DNA from: Candidatus Saccharimonadales bacterium
Lineage (GTDB): Bacteria > Patescibacteriota > Saccharimonadia > Saccharimonadales > UBA4665
Length of the DNA stretch: 64,000 nucleotides
NCBI GenBank assembly: GCA_036388415.1
Contig: DASVRW010000002.1
Location: forward strand, 62,001 to 126,000
Direction of reading: 5' to 3'
Positions within the stretch are counted from its first letter, which is position 1. Every line of letters starts with the position of its first letter. Shown piece after piece: positions 26,670-33,304 of this stretch. The notes beneath the pieces were generated by a model. That model was not told where the DNA came from. It ran no database searches and saw only the letters and a list, made by a program, of their open reading frames with translations. Position numbers and translations under genes: made by a program.

Positions 26670-26945
26670 TTATTTTACGTTTAACATTGGTATTTTCTTG
26701 ATTATCCATAGTGTCGCATGGTAGATCCATTCCCAATTTATTATTGCGATTATCATTATCATAGCCGCACTCATTAAGCCCGGAGTGAATATCATATTTA
26801 GTACTGATATCACACTCGTTACTTGGTCTATGAGCCATTGGCCGCCGTTAACAACTGCGCTTGGTGTAGCAGGGACGTTAGGAAGTAACGACAGTGGTGC
26901 TCGGATTACTGATAGTAATGCCGATATTATGGATTCAATTATCAC
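26670..26945 (-). CDS. Membrane protein, phage pVI-like candidate
   Basis: 91 residues with three hydrophobic stretches (IIESIISALLSVI; LIDQVTSVISVLNMIF; LMSAAMIMIIAIINW) and a basic end. Its GTG start at 26945 overlaps the stop of the gene before it (GTGA). Size, membrane layout and place just before zot match gene VI in filamentous phages, which caps the virion end. Sequence similarity itself is not claimed. Confidence 0.65.
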   Translation of the reverse strand: MIIESIISALLSVIRAPLSLLPNVPATPSAVVNGGQWLIDQVTSVISVLNMIFTPGLMSAAMIMIIAIINWEWIYHATLWIIKKIPMLNVK

Positions 26946-27034
26946 GGGTTTACCCTCCGATAATCAGACCAAATACTGCCGCAGGCCCAACCAGTCATTA
27001 AGCTTAGCCATAAAATTACTATGTAATTTGTCAT
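26942..27034 (-). CDS. 30-residue membrane protein (pVII/pIX-like candidate)
   Basis: MTNYIVILWLSLMTGWACGSIWSDYRRVNP is a single hydrophobic helix with a short basic tail. The ATG at 27034 overlaps the stop of the 353-residue gene (ATGA), and its own stop overlaps the next start (GTGA), so translation is coupled on both sides. The filamentous-phage tip proteins pVII and pIX are also about 30 residues. Confidence 0.55.
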   Translation of the reverse strand: MTNYIVILWLSLMTGWACGSIWSDYRRVNP

Positions 27035-28092
27035 CGCGTCATAACCTCCAAATATTTCCGTCTTATGCCGTAAATGAGAGCTAATATCAACATGCCCCGA
27101 AGGAATAGGAGTGCGTAAGTCCATAGCGCTGGCATGGTTGATTTCATTTGTATGAGGTTGATCGTAAAGGGCTGGCCAAAAATGTTTCCAAAATTTTTAT
27201 TGCAAGATGACTCGGAGCACCAAGAGCTGCCGGACGTGAATGCGCCTAGGAAGCCGCCAAAAAATTCGAACGGGTAGACCAAAAAGCCTAGTTTTTGGTT
27301 CATAAACTGTTGAAAATTATCGAATATGGCACTAATACGTCCGGAGTCAGGAGAGAACAAAAAGGCTATGCCCTTTAGTATGTTTTGGGCCATGCCAGAA
27401 ACTGCGCCGGTGATGTTGTCGCCAAGGTCGCCCATCCAACAGCTGAACTCTAGTGCAGAACAGACTTTAGTAGCAGTCGATGGTACATCATTAACGCCTT
27501 TGGTCGACTGATAGCTGCTGTCAAACTTTACGTTTACAGCATAGGCTAACGTATCCATGATGTTTTGGGTGTAGTACCCCTGATATATACTGGTGCTGCC
27601 GGAGTTTGTGGCGTAAGTTGTGATGTAGACTTTTTCGACATCTTCCAAATGATAATAAACTGTGTAGCAGTTGAATGATGCCGTGGATCTAAAAGCACTT
27701 TGGCCGTTAGTAGTTAAGAATGTTATATCAGTACTGCTGATGCAGAGGATATGTTGTCGTCGGTCTGGAGTATCATTTGGGCTCGGGTTATATAGGAATG
27801 TTCCTCCCGTATACACAACGTATTTGGACGCGGATGCATTAAAGCCAGGGATAGCATCGGCTGCAGCTTTCGTCCACTGGGTCTGGGGGAGTAGTCCTAC
27901 GTTCGTTTCCGGATATCCAGTCCATGCATGAGCTTGAGCAGGCGCTAGGCTGACGAGTAATAGTGCAACTAAAAACGTTACTGGGATTTTCTTGGCTGAG
28001 GGCTTTTTGGCAGATCGCCTATGGTATAGATGCATACAGATAAGTATTCCGGGTATACAAGCGAGTAGTTGGATTGTTAACATTGTGTTCAT
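27031..28092 (-). CDS. Phage membrane/secreted structural protein (minor coat or adsorption candidate)
   Basis: 353 residues from ATG 28092, which overlaps the previous stop by ATGA and has GGAGG 8 bases upstream; ATG 28107 would add 5. Two N-terminal hydrophobic segments (LTIQLLACIPGILICMHL and VTFLVALLLVSLAPAQAHA, the second ending like a signal-peptidase site) are followed by an extracellular domain with several Cys and Tyr/Ser/Thr-rich stretches. Hydrophobic segments near the end (LGFLVYPFEFFGGFLGAF; ALWTYALLFLRGMLILALIYGI) anchor the C-terminus. The layout fits a pIII-like or other virion tip protein. Confidence 0.65.
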   Translation of the reverse strand: MNTMLTIQLLACIPGILICMHLYHRRSAKKPSAKKIPVTFLVALLLVSLAPAQAHAWTGYPETNVGLLPQTQWTKAAADAIPGFNASASKYVVYTGGTFLYNPSPNDTPDRRQHILCISSTDITFLTTNGQSAFRSTASFNCYTVYYHLEDVEKVYITTYATNSGSTSIYQGYYTQNIMDTLAYAVNVKFDSSYQSTKGVNDVPSTATKVCSALEFSCWMGDLGDNITGAVSGMAQNILKGIAFLFSPDSGRISAIFDNFQQFMNQKLGFLVYPFEFFGGFLGAFTSGSSWCSESSCNKNFGNIFGQPFTINLIQMKSTMPALWTYALLFLRGMLILALIYGIRRKYLEVMTR

Positions 28093-28877
28093 GCGATCGA
28101 CCTCCATCGGAACTGTTTAATGATGAAATAACAGAGTGCTATGCTTGTACAAAATGCGGCACCTTTGGTCGCGTAATCATGGGCTATCGTGCGGATTTCA
28201 TCGGGACTGATGCCACCTGTACCGGCTGAGCCGGTCGGAAACTGGTCGTAGTTATCTACGATTACGTGGCTTGTTCCTGTTTGCGCTGGTGTGTTGGGGT
28301 CGTTAGATACTGTATTCCCTGCCCAGTAATGGTTTGCGTAAAATGGCCATGTGTTAGTTACGCTGAAACTTGTGTTTGAAATTGCGGCACCTTTTTGTGC
28401 CGTTATGCAGTTGTGAGTTCCGAATGATGACGACCCGTTAGCCGCGTTTGAAAACTGGTAAAACGACTGTGTTGCGTTGTTCCCTGTCGTTGGTATACTA
28501 CCGTCAGAATTTATTTGGACACGATACCCGAATGATGACACTCCTATCGCTTGGACTGCTATATTTGCTACTCCGGCCGAGTCAGTGATGTTCAAATTGT
28601 AGGATGGTTGGGTGACATACATGACGTAATAAGCATCGGCAGATCGCCGTGTTATTACACCTTTGGTATTCTGGTTGCTCCAATCAATGTGTTGTCCGGC
28701 GTTGGATTTGCTTGCTATGAAATTCGATACTCGGACCATATAGTCCGAGGGGAGAGTTAATCCCGTGCAACTTGCGTAGTTTGGTAGCGCGTCGGCTGAT
28801 GCGTTCGATGGTACGCTTAGCGCCACGACGAGCATCAGAGCTACGGCTGCGGAAAGACGGCCGATTCTTTTTGACAT
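28089..28877 (-). CDS. Secreted, C-terminally anchored phage protein (pIII-like candidate)
   Basis: 262 residues: signal peptide (RLSAAVALMLVVALSVPSNASA), a Ser/Thr/Asn-rich extracellular body, then a C-terminal hydrophobic helix (AAFCTSIALCYFIIKQF) and a basic end. Among inoviruses the host-binding protein pIII has this arrangement. It begins 3 bases after the stop of the 52-residue gene and overlaps the next gene by 4 bases. Confidence 0.65.
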   Translation of the reverse strand: MSKRIGRLSAAVALMLVVALSVPSNASADALPNYASCTGLTLPSDYMVRVSNFIASKSNAGQHIDWSNQNTKGVITRRSADAYYVMYVTQPSYNLNITDSAGVANIAVQAIGVSSFGYRVQINSDGSIPTTGNNATQSFYQFSNAANGSSSFGTHNCITAQKGAAISNTSFSVTNTWPFYANHYWAGNTVSNDPNTPAQTGTSHVIVDNYDQFPTGSAGTGGISPDEIRTIAHDYATKGAAFCTSIALCYFIIKQFRWRSIA

Positions 28878-28880
28878 TCA

Positions 28881-29039
28881 TCAGGCCCGAAACGCTTTCC
28901 GTCCGTGTCCAAATACGACACCCATAAACCATGTGACCATGTAGTTGATGCCTGCTAATAATGCGATGATAGGTAGCATGTATACCATCATTTCTTTCAC
29001 TAAATCAATGATTATAGCGATTATCTCAGCGTTTGCCAT
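28881..29039 (-). CDS. 52-residue membrane protein (minor coat candidate)
   Basis: Short gene with ATG at 29039 and stop at 28881. The protein has an acidic start (MANAEIIAIIIDLVKEMM), one or two hydrophobic stretches (VYMLPIIALLAGINYMVTWFMGVVFG) and a basic end (HGRKAFRA). It overlaps the previous gene by 14 bases and lies 3 bases before the pIII-like candidate. Position and charge pattern fit a small virion or assembly protein. Confidence 0.6.
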   Translation of the reverse strand: MANAEIIAIIIDLVKEMMVYMLPIIALLAGINYMVTWFMGVVFGHGRKAFRA

Positions 29040-29379
29040 AAGTGTGCCTTTCTTTACCGTTAGCGTATGTTTCGCTTTCTTCTGGCGAGAGTCCGGCAGC
29101 TTGTCCTGATCGGTAATTGTCTACCCATTCAGATGTGTCTCTGGCTGCTGCTTCTAATCTGTCATCCCGATCGTCGGCCCATGAATCCCATGAGCGATAT
29201 CCTTCGATCTGCCATTGTTCCATGTTTGCACTTCGAGTGAACATGGAAATTATTAGTCCAAGGCCTGCGGTGAATGCTAAGACTGCTATGATTATTGGTA
29301 TATTTGCGACTAGGTGAGTCATAAATGCGTCTGTGTACGTTGTGATTGCTTGGGGTGGAAAAAATTGTGCTGAGAACAT
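29026..29379 (-). CDS. Phage single-pass membrane protein
   Basis: 117 residues. A hydrophobic helix lies at about 27-48 (VANIPIIIAVLAFTAGLGLIISMF), followed by a very hydrophilic tail (WQIEGYRSWDSWADDRDDRLEAAARDTSEWVDNYRSG...). AAGGA stands upstream of the ATG. The helix segment ending AFTAGLGLIISMF resembles the one in the 59-residue coat candidate (AFTAGLKFVMHLF), so the two may be related by duplication and tail replacement. Confidence 0.65.
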   Translation of the reverse strand: MFSAQFFPPQAITTYTDAFMTHLVANIPIIIAVLAFTAGLGLIISMFTRSANMEQWQIEGYRSWDSWADDRDDRLEAAARDTSEWVDNYRSGQAAGLSPEESETYANGKERHTYGKR

Positions 29380-29499
29380 GTGGTGTGTTCCTTATTTGCT
29401 TGATTGAATCGCGAGCCGGAATCGTAAACGAGTGGAAGCGTTGCGTTTTTCCGGACCACGAGTCAATGTTCAAATTTCTCGCATTAACTTGAACAGAGT

Positions 29500-29525
29500 G
29501 GGAATGCCGATCGGCCGGCATTCCC
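29500..29525. terminator. Strong hairpin directly after the major coat gene
   Basis: GGGAATGCCG (29500-29509) and CGGCATTCCC (29516-29525) form a perfect 10-bp stem, 18 bases past the coat-gene stop on the minus strand. Filamentous phages carry a transcription-limiting hairpin after gene VIII so that coat mRNA is the most abundant. A T tract is missing, so termination would be partial; mRNA 3'-end protection is an alternative. Confidence 0.5.
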
Positions 29526-29543
29526 GGAAAGTGCGACGCTAAG

Positions 29544-29723
29544 CTAGGCTCTAACTTTAGCGTGCTTCTGGAACAGGTGCATGACAAATTTCAGTCCTGC
29601 GGTGAATGCTATTAATCCGACAACAACTACGATGTTGTCGCTGATTGCGCTGGTGATGCCAGTGGTCACGGTTGTTACCGTGTCTGCTGGGAAAATTGAT
29701 GCTCCGAGTACTGCTTGTGACAT
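29544..29723 (-). CDS. Major coat protein candidate (pVIII-like)
   Basis: 59 residues: small-residue-rich N-terminus with an acidic site (ASIFPADTVTTVTT), one membrane helix (NIVVVVGLIAFTAGLKFVMHL) and a basic C-terminus (FQKHAKVRA). The M13 major coat protein has the same plan: acidic amphipathic start, helix, Lys-rich end that binds DNA. GGAGG lies 8 bases before the ATG at 29723. No separate signal peptide is seen. It sits between the ssDNA-binding candidate and a strong hairpin, as gene VIII does. Confidence 0.7.
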   Translation of the reverse strand: MSQAVLGASIFPADTVTTVTTGITSAISDNIVVVVGLIAFTAGLKFVMHLFQKHAKVRA

Positions 29724-29737
29724 ATTGGAATCCTCCG

Positions 29738-29914
29738 TTATTTCGCGCCTTTGATGAGGGAATCAATCACAGCCATTTCTGCGGGGTGCGGGAATACCTT
29801 TACCTCGTATCCATTGCTGAGCTTGAGAACTAATACTTTGTAGGGTTTGCCTGTCTTCTGTGACAATGCGCTGTCGATTCTACATTCATCGACTACTGTG
29901 TCAATATTTTGCAT
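29738..29914 (-). CDS. ssDNA-binding protein candidate (gene V-like)
   Basis: 58 residues from ATG 29914, chosen because GGAGGG lies just upstream; a GTG 6 codons earlier would overlap that site. The core SQKTGKPYKVLVLKLSNGYEVKVFPHP recalls the GKPY segment and beta-strand alternation of the filamentous-phage gene V OB-fold protein, which coats ssDNA before packaging. It is the first gene of the minus-strand operon. The match is short, hence moderate confidence. Confidence 0.55.
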   Translation of the reverse strand: MQNIDTVVDECRIDSALSQKTGKPYKVLVLKLSNGYEVKVFPHPAEMAVIDSLIKGAK

Positions 29915-30009
29915 ATTCCCTCCTTCGGGCACGGTTATGAATTATTCAGAGTCGTTGCAAAAACGACCCTGTTTTGACCCACAAAAATAGCCTAGTATTT
30001 CTACTAGAC

Positions 30010-30039
30010 TTGACAAAATAGTTTAATTATTTTTATAAT
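30010..30039 (+). promoter_or_regulatory. Consensus promoter pointing out of the phage
   Basis: TTGACA at 30010-30015, 18-base spacer, TATAAT at 30034-30039. In the integrated state it faces host DNA and runs antisense to the phosphoribosyltransferase gene. In a circular phage it would read across the attachment site into the CxxC gene at 24591. On the opposite strand TTGTCA/16/TAGGCT in the same region may drive the structural operon. Confidence 0.55.
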
Positions 30040-30079
30040 TTAAAATCAGGGGTGTTTTACAATTTTATTGCATTAAGGC

Positions 30080-30101
30080 AATATACATTGTACGACATAT
30101 G
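30080..30101 (+). repeat. Inner direct repeat, right copy (candidate attR, dif-like)
   Basis: ATACATTGTACGACATATG at 30083-30101; 21 of 22 bases match the left copy. The minus strand reads CGTACAA-TGTATA-TTGCCTTAATG, which by my alignment matches 17 of 28 positions of E. coli dif, including the whole central hexamer and TTAA of the XerD half-site. Confidence 0.6.
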
Positions 30102-30322
30102 CACTATACCTTTTGCGGGTTAGCAATACGGCTTCCCGACTGCCAATCGAGCTTGTAAAAACTGTAATATTACAATTTCATATAACTGCACTGTTTGTTA
30201 CGTACGCTTCCGCATTAATCTTCGCTGTCTATACAAGCTCGCATTGATTATCGGCTACATTTGCTCTGATGTTAGCTTTGTTCGTGTTTTGTATACAAAT
30301 GCCCGAATTCAAATATATATTG

Positions 30323-30342
30323 TCATTGTTCGTATATTGTTC
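30323..30342 (+). repeat. Outer direct repeat, right copy
   Basis: TCATTGTTCGTATATTGTTC, one mismatch to 23935-23954. It covers the last codons and stop of the phosphoribosyltransferase gene. A further partial relative (TTGTTCGTGTTTTGT) lies near 30279-30293. Confidence 0.5.
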
Positions 30343-30934
30343 GGTTATTATCAGGTTGTGTATTTTGAGCAGCAAAGCGGCCTATGCTAACCATTGCTTC
30401 ACTATGTATTGATGTGACTGATTCTAAAGTAATTTCGGTTAGCTTGACGTTGTGGTACCACTCACCTCTAATTTGCATGACATCTGACGCACCCGCATCG
30501 CGTAATATATTGGTAGCTAAATTGATGGTGCCGCCAGTATAAACATACTGATCAATTACACATACGCGCTTCATGCCTTCAACCGTGTGAGATAAGCGAG
30601 CGACTTCATCGTCATATACGCGACGCACAGAGGGGTCCCTTGGATATAGTGCCATCTGACTATGAGCACGAACAAACTCTATTGGCGGCGATGTTTGGCC
30701 CATCTCTTCGTAGAAACCACGAACTGTATCTGCAACAGGAATGGCTGAGTTGGCGGTGACAACGTAACAATCGACTGTGCCGCCTTCTAACGCATTCTGC
30801 ATTTGCGAAGTAAAAGTCTCATCAGGGTTTACGATCGTATCATCATCGTAGTCAAAAGGTTTAAGCATTCGATCAGATACGGCCGGGTAATATTCTTTAG
30901 ATAAATGCGACGGGACAAACGGAAACTGAGTCAT
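30323..30934 (-). CDS. Phosphoribosyltransferase-fold protein
   Basis: 203 residues. RVCVIDQYVYTGGTINLATNILRDAGASDV is the type I PRTase PRPP loop (hydrophobic strand, acidic residue, TGGT). Upstream VDCYVVTANSAIPVADTVRGFY gives the first strand and helix. The substrate cannot be told; the second acidic residue of the usual pair is Gln here (IDQ), so it could be a regulatory or altered member. The gene end coincides with a direct repeat that may be an integration core. Confidence 0.75.
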   Translation of the reverse strand: MTQFPFVPSHLSKEYYPAVSDRMLKPFDYDDDTIVNPDETFTSQMQNALEGGTVDCYVVTANSAIPVADTVRGFYEEMGQTSPPIEFVRAHSQMALYPRDPSVRRVYDDEVARLSHTVEGMKRVCVIDQYVYTGGTINLATNILRDAGASDVMQIRGEWYHNVKLTEITLESVTSIHSEAMVSIGRFAAQNTQPDNNRTIYEQ

Positions 30935-30943
30935 CCTAGATCT

Positions 30944-31984
30944 TTACTCAGCCAGGCTGTACGTAGCTTTGGCGACGCGCTTGAACTGGGTTTTGCCTTG
31001 GAGATTCAGGAGAATGGTTGTCTCTTTGACGTAGCGGCTTTTGAGGACCCGTTTGACGATTTCGTCACGGTGCAGCGGGCCACCTTCTTGCTTGAGGACT
31101 TCCGAGATGATGTCAGATACGGTGCCCTTTTCATAGCCCCATTCTTTGAGGGCATAGATACCACGACCGATAAGGACGAAGCGCTTGTCCTTGATCAGCT
31201 CGTTGTGAATGGCCTGGGTGGTCACGTCTTTGCGCTTGAATTCGCTGTCCTTGATGGCTGATGCGATCTCATTGAAGTGCATGTGCTTACCATGTTCTTT
31301 CAGGATGACGAAGATCTTGTCGCGGATGTTCTTAGGATTGACCATTGGCCACTTGACGAGGCCCCAGCGACCGTTGAGGGTTGCCAGGTGTTTGCTGATG
31401 CTGGCGAGTGAAGCAGCCTGCTCGACGTCTGGTATGCTAGCACCTTTGGCAATGTCGGCAATTGCAGCGGGCTGGCCGAGTTTCTTGACGGCATCGATGA
31501 GTTTGGTGACGTCTTCTTTGACGGCAATCGTATCGCGGGTGGCTTTGATGCCAACGGCGTGGTGATAGTTATCATCTTCGTTAATAACGACGAGTTCAGG
31601 ACAAAGCTGTGCCAGGAAAGCGACGCGGGCTTGCTGTAGCTTGGAGACGTCGCTGCCGACCTTCTCAGTTAGTGTACTGACGCGGGCCAATTCGCCAAGT
31701 CCCTGCAAGTGCTGCACGAACTCCGTCTGGATGTCGACGATACGAGGGACTGCTCCCTGCTCTGCTGCTGCCTTGAGGCGGTTGACAACTGATTTTTCGA
31801 GCTGACGGACGCGTTCGCGGGTAATGCCAAGAAGTTCCCCAATTTGCTCTAAGGTTTCTTTGCGGTCAAAAAGACCAAACCGGCGCGATACGATTTCTCG
31901 TTCACGTTCACGGTCAATCGTGCCTAAAATTTCATTGATGCACTCCTCGGTCTGAATTGAGGTCTGAGTGGTCTCTGAAGCCAT
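30944..31984 (-). CDS. Sigma-region-4 / HARE-HTH transcription factor
   Basis: 346 residues. An N-terminal sigma70 region 4 helix-turn-helix spans about 24-73 (REREIVSRRFGLFDRKETLEQIGELLGITRERVRQLEKSVVNRLKAAA), with no region 2, so it cannot act as a full sigma factor. The C-terminal half has two HARE-HTH-type winged helices (IRDKIFVILKEHGKHMHFNEIASAIK... and VSDIISEVLKQEGGPLHRDEIVKRVL...), related to the RNA polymerase delta subunit domain. It probably binds promoter DNA and/or polymerase. TTGACT/17/TATAGT lies upstream. Confidence 0.8.
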   Translation of the reverse strand: MASETTQTSIQTEECINEILGTIDREREREIVSRRFGLFDRKETLEQIGELLGITRERVRQLEKSVVNRLKAAAEQGAVPRIVDIQTEFVQHLQGLGELARVSTLTEKVGSDVSKLQQARVAFLAQLCPELVVINEDDNYHHAVGIKATRDTIAVKEDVTKLIDAVKKLGQPAAIADIAKGASIPDVEQAASLASISKHLATLNGRWGLVKWPMVNPKNIRDKIFVILKEHGKHMHFNEIASAIKDSEFKRKDVTTQAIHNELIKDKRFVLIGRGIYALKEWGYEKGTVSDIISEVLKQEGGPLHRDEIVKRVLKSRYVKETTILLNLQGKTQFKRVAKATYSLAE

Positions 31985-32023
31985 CGTTATTATCCTATCT
32001 GTTAATACAGTAACGTTATGTTA

Positions 32024-32052
32024 ACTATAACACCTAAGCATATTTGAGTCAA
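32024..32052 (-). promoter_or_regulatory. Promoter of the sigma4/HARE-HTH gene
   Basis: Read on the minus strand: TTGACT (32052-32047), 17-base spacer, TATAGT (32029-32024), about 40 bases before the start codon. Between them and the ATG an imperfect palindrome (TTAACATAACGTTACTGTATTAA region) could be an operator. Confidence 0.6.
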
Positions 32053-32215
32053 ATACTTATTGGTCTGAACATATTGTATCACGATCTTGGCGTAGGTATA
32101 GATCTTATGTTGTAGAATTGTAGCTATGAACTATGCTGCATAAAATGCAAGTTTCCGGTTTGATACGGAACATAACTGCGCCACCCCTGTTGCTACGCTT
32201 CCCTGTCTAATGTAT

Positions 32216-32244
32216 AAAAATACCCGCATAGAGCGGGTATTTTT
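32216..32244. terminator. Bidirectional intrinsic terminator
   Basis: AAAAATACCCGC (32216-32227), ATAGA, GCGGGTATTTTT (32233-32244): 12-bp perfect stem with T tracts on both strands. It ends the surface-protein gene at 32275. 32053-32215 shows no gene. Confidence 0.85.
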
Positions 32245-32274
32245 ATGGTTGAGCGGTCAGTCGCTTACCTAAAC

Positions 32275-33126
32275 TTAGGAATCGCGGCGTCGGCTTGAGA
32301 ACCAGGCGTGTCCAGCTGCGGCTGCAACTGAGACGCCGGAGAACAGACCAATCATTCCAGCAGGACCAGCTGCAACCAGTTCGGTTGGAGCTTCAACTTC
32401 TTCTACTGGTGTTACTTCCTCGACTGGAACAACTACTTCTTCCTCTTCTACGGGTGGTGTAACAACAGGCGTTACTACTTCAGGTGTTGGAGTTGGGGTA
32501 GGTGTTGGAGTCGGGGTTGGTACAGGCGTAGGAGTAGGTGTTGGCGTAGGCGTTGGGACCGGCGTAGGAGTTGGCTTTGGTGTTGGTTTCGGTGCGGGTG
32601 TCGGAACAACGTTCGTGGCCTTCACTGGGTTACCACAGGCACCAATAACAGCGTACTGGAACTGGCCATTGGCGTTGAGCACGACGAAGGCGCTCAAGCT
32701 GCTGCTACGGAACGATACTGATGGAGTACGGGTGTAGAACGTAACGTTATTGCTAACGACACGGGTGCTGCCAGCGATGTTCTGGCGACCTGCAGTGACT
32801 GCATTCTTGGCAACCAGCTTGGTACCAACGTAGACGTTACCGTCTTTAGTAATGCGGCCTTCTTTGGCAGTCGTATCCATGTTGTCGATTGCACTTGAGC
32901 TAATGCCGAAGTGACTATAAATGACACGCGTACTAGCGTCTTTATCAAATTTAACATTAACCTCTGCGGTTGTATCTGCACCACAGTACATAACTGCGTT
33001 ATCATCACAGTCGCGTGCGGTTTGAATTCTTAAACCAGCTGCTGATACGTGAGGTACGATCAAACTAGCGGCAATTACTGCTACTGCGGAAAATCCTGCA
33101 AGTTTCGTCTTAAGTGTTGAGCTCAT
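32275..33126 (-). CDS. Pro/Thr-repeat cell-surface protein with C-terminal anchor
   Basis: 283 residues: signal peptide (LAGFSAVAVIAASLIVPHVSAAG), an N-terminal folded domain of about 145 residues with three Cys, a wall-spanning (P-T)n repeat at about 176-216, an acidic Glu/Val-rich linker, then a C-terminal helix (AGMIGLFSGVSVAAAAGHAWF) and RRR. This resembles a sortase substrate, but the sorting box is degenerate (TELVAAGPAG instead of LPxTG). A sortase is encoded at 62178-63587. It may be wall-linked or membrane-anchored. Confidence 0.75.
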   Translation of the reverse strand: MSSTLKTKLAGFSAVAVIAASLIVPHVSAAGLRIQTARDCDDNAVMYCGADTTAEVNVKFDKDASTRVIYSHFGISSSAIDNMDTTAKEGRITKDGNVYVGTKLVAKNAVTAGRQNIAGSTRVVSNNVTFYTRTPSVSFRSSSLSAFVVLNANGQFQYAVIGACGNPVKATNVVPTPAPKPTPKPTPTPVPTPTPTPTPTPVPTPTPTPTPTPTPEVVTPVVTPPVEEEEVVVPVEEVTPVEEVEAPTELVAAGPAGMIGLFSGVSVAAAAGHAWFSSRRRDS

Positions 33127-33304
33127 AATTACTCCCTATTCATTATTGGCGCCACTTTCGTTTTGCCTTGATGCTAAACCTAAGATACCATAAGCAATGA
33201 AATAAGTCAAGTATATTGTAAAGCTATAGTTCTTACGCTTAGCTATAAAAAATCTCCCTCCGTTCAACAATAGAGGGGTTTAGGGCAACACGTGGTAATA
33301 TTTT

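Larger units (their letters stand above)
24388..30101. mobile_element. Integrated filamentous phage (inovirus-like), about 5.7 kb
   Basis: Between dif-like direct repeats lie eleven genes, ten on the minus strand. They include an HUH Rep, a Zot/pI ATPase, a pVIII-like coat candidate, a gene V-like ssDNA-binding candidate and several small single-helix membrane proteins, overlapping by 4 bases in places. Size, gene order (ssDNA-binding, coat, hairpin, membrane/adsorption proteins, Zot, Rep) and lack of any integrase match inoviruses that use host XerCD. No pIV secretin is present, as expected for a host with a single membrane. All frames are intact, so the element may be active. Confidence 0.85.

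Noticed and set aside
24388..30101. Insertion sequence or integrative plasmid with its own recombinase
   Set aside because: No transposase, serine or tyrosine recombinase is encoded between or beside the repeats.
32461..32600. CRISPR-like or minisatellite array
   Set aside because: The repeating bases encode the Pro/Thr repeat of the surface protein; there are no spacers.
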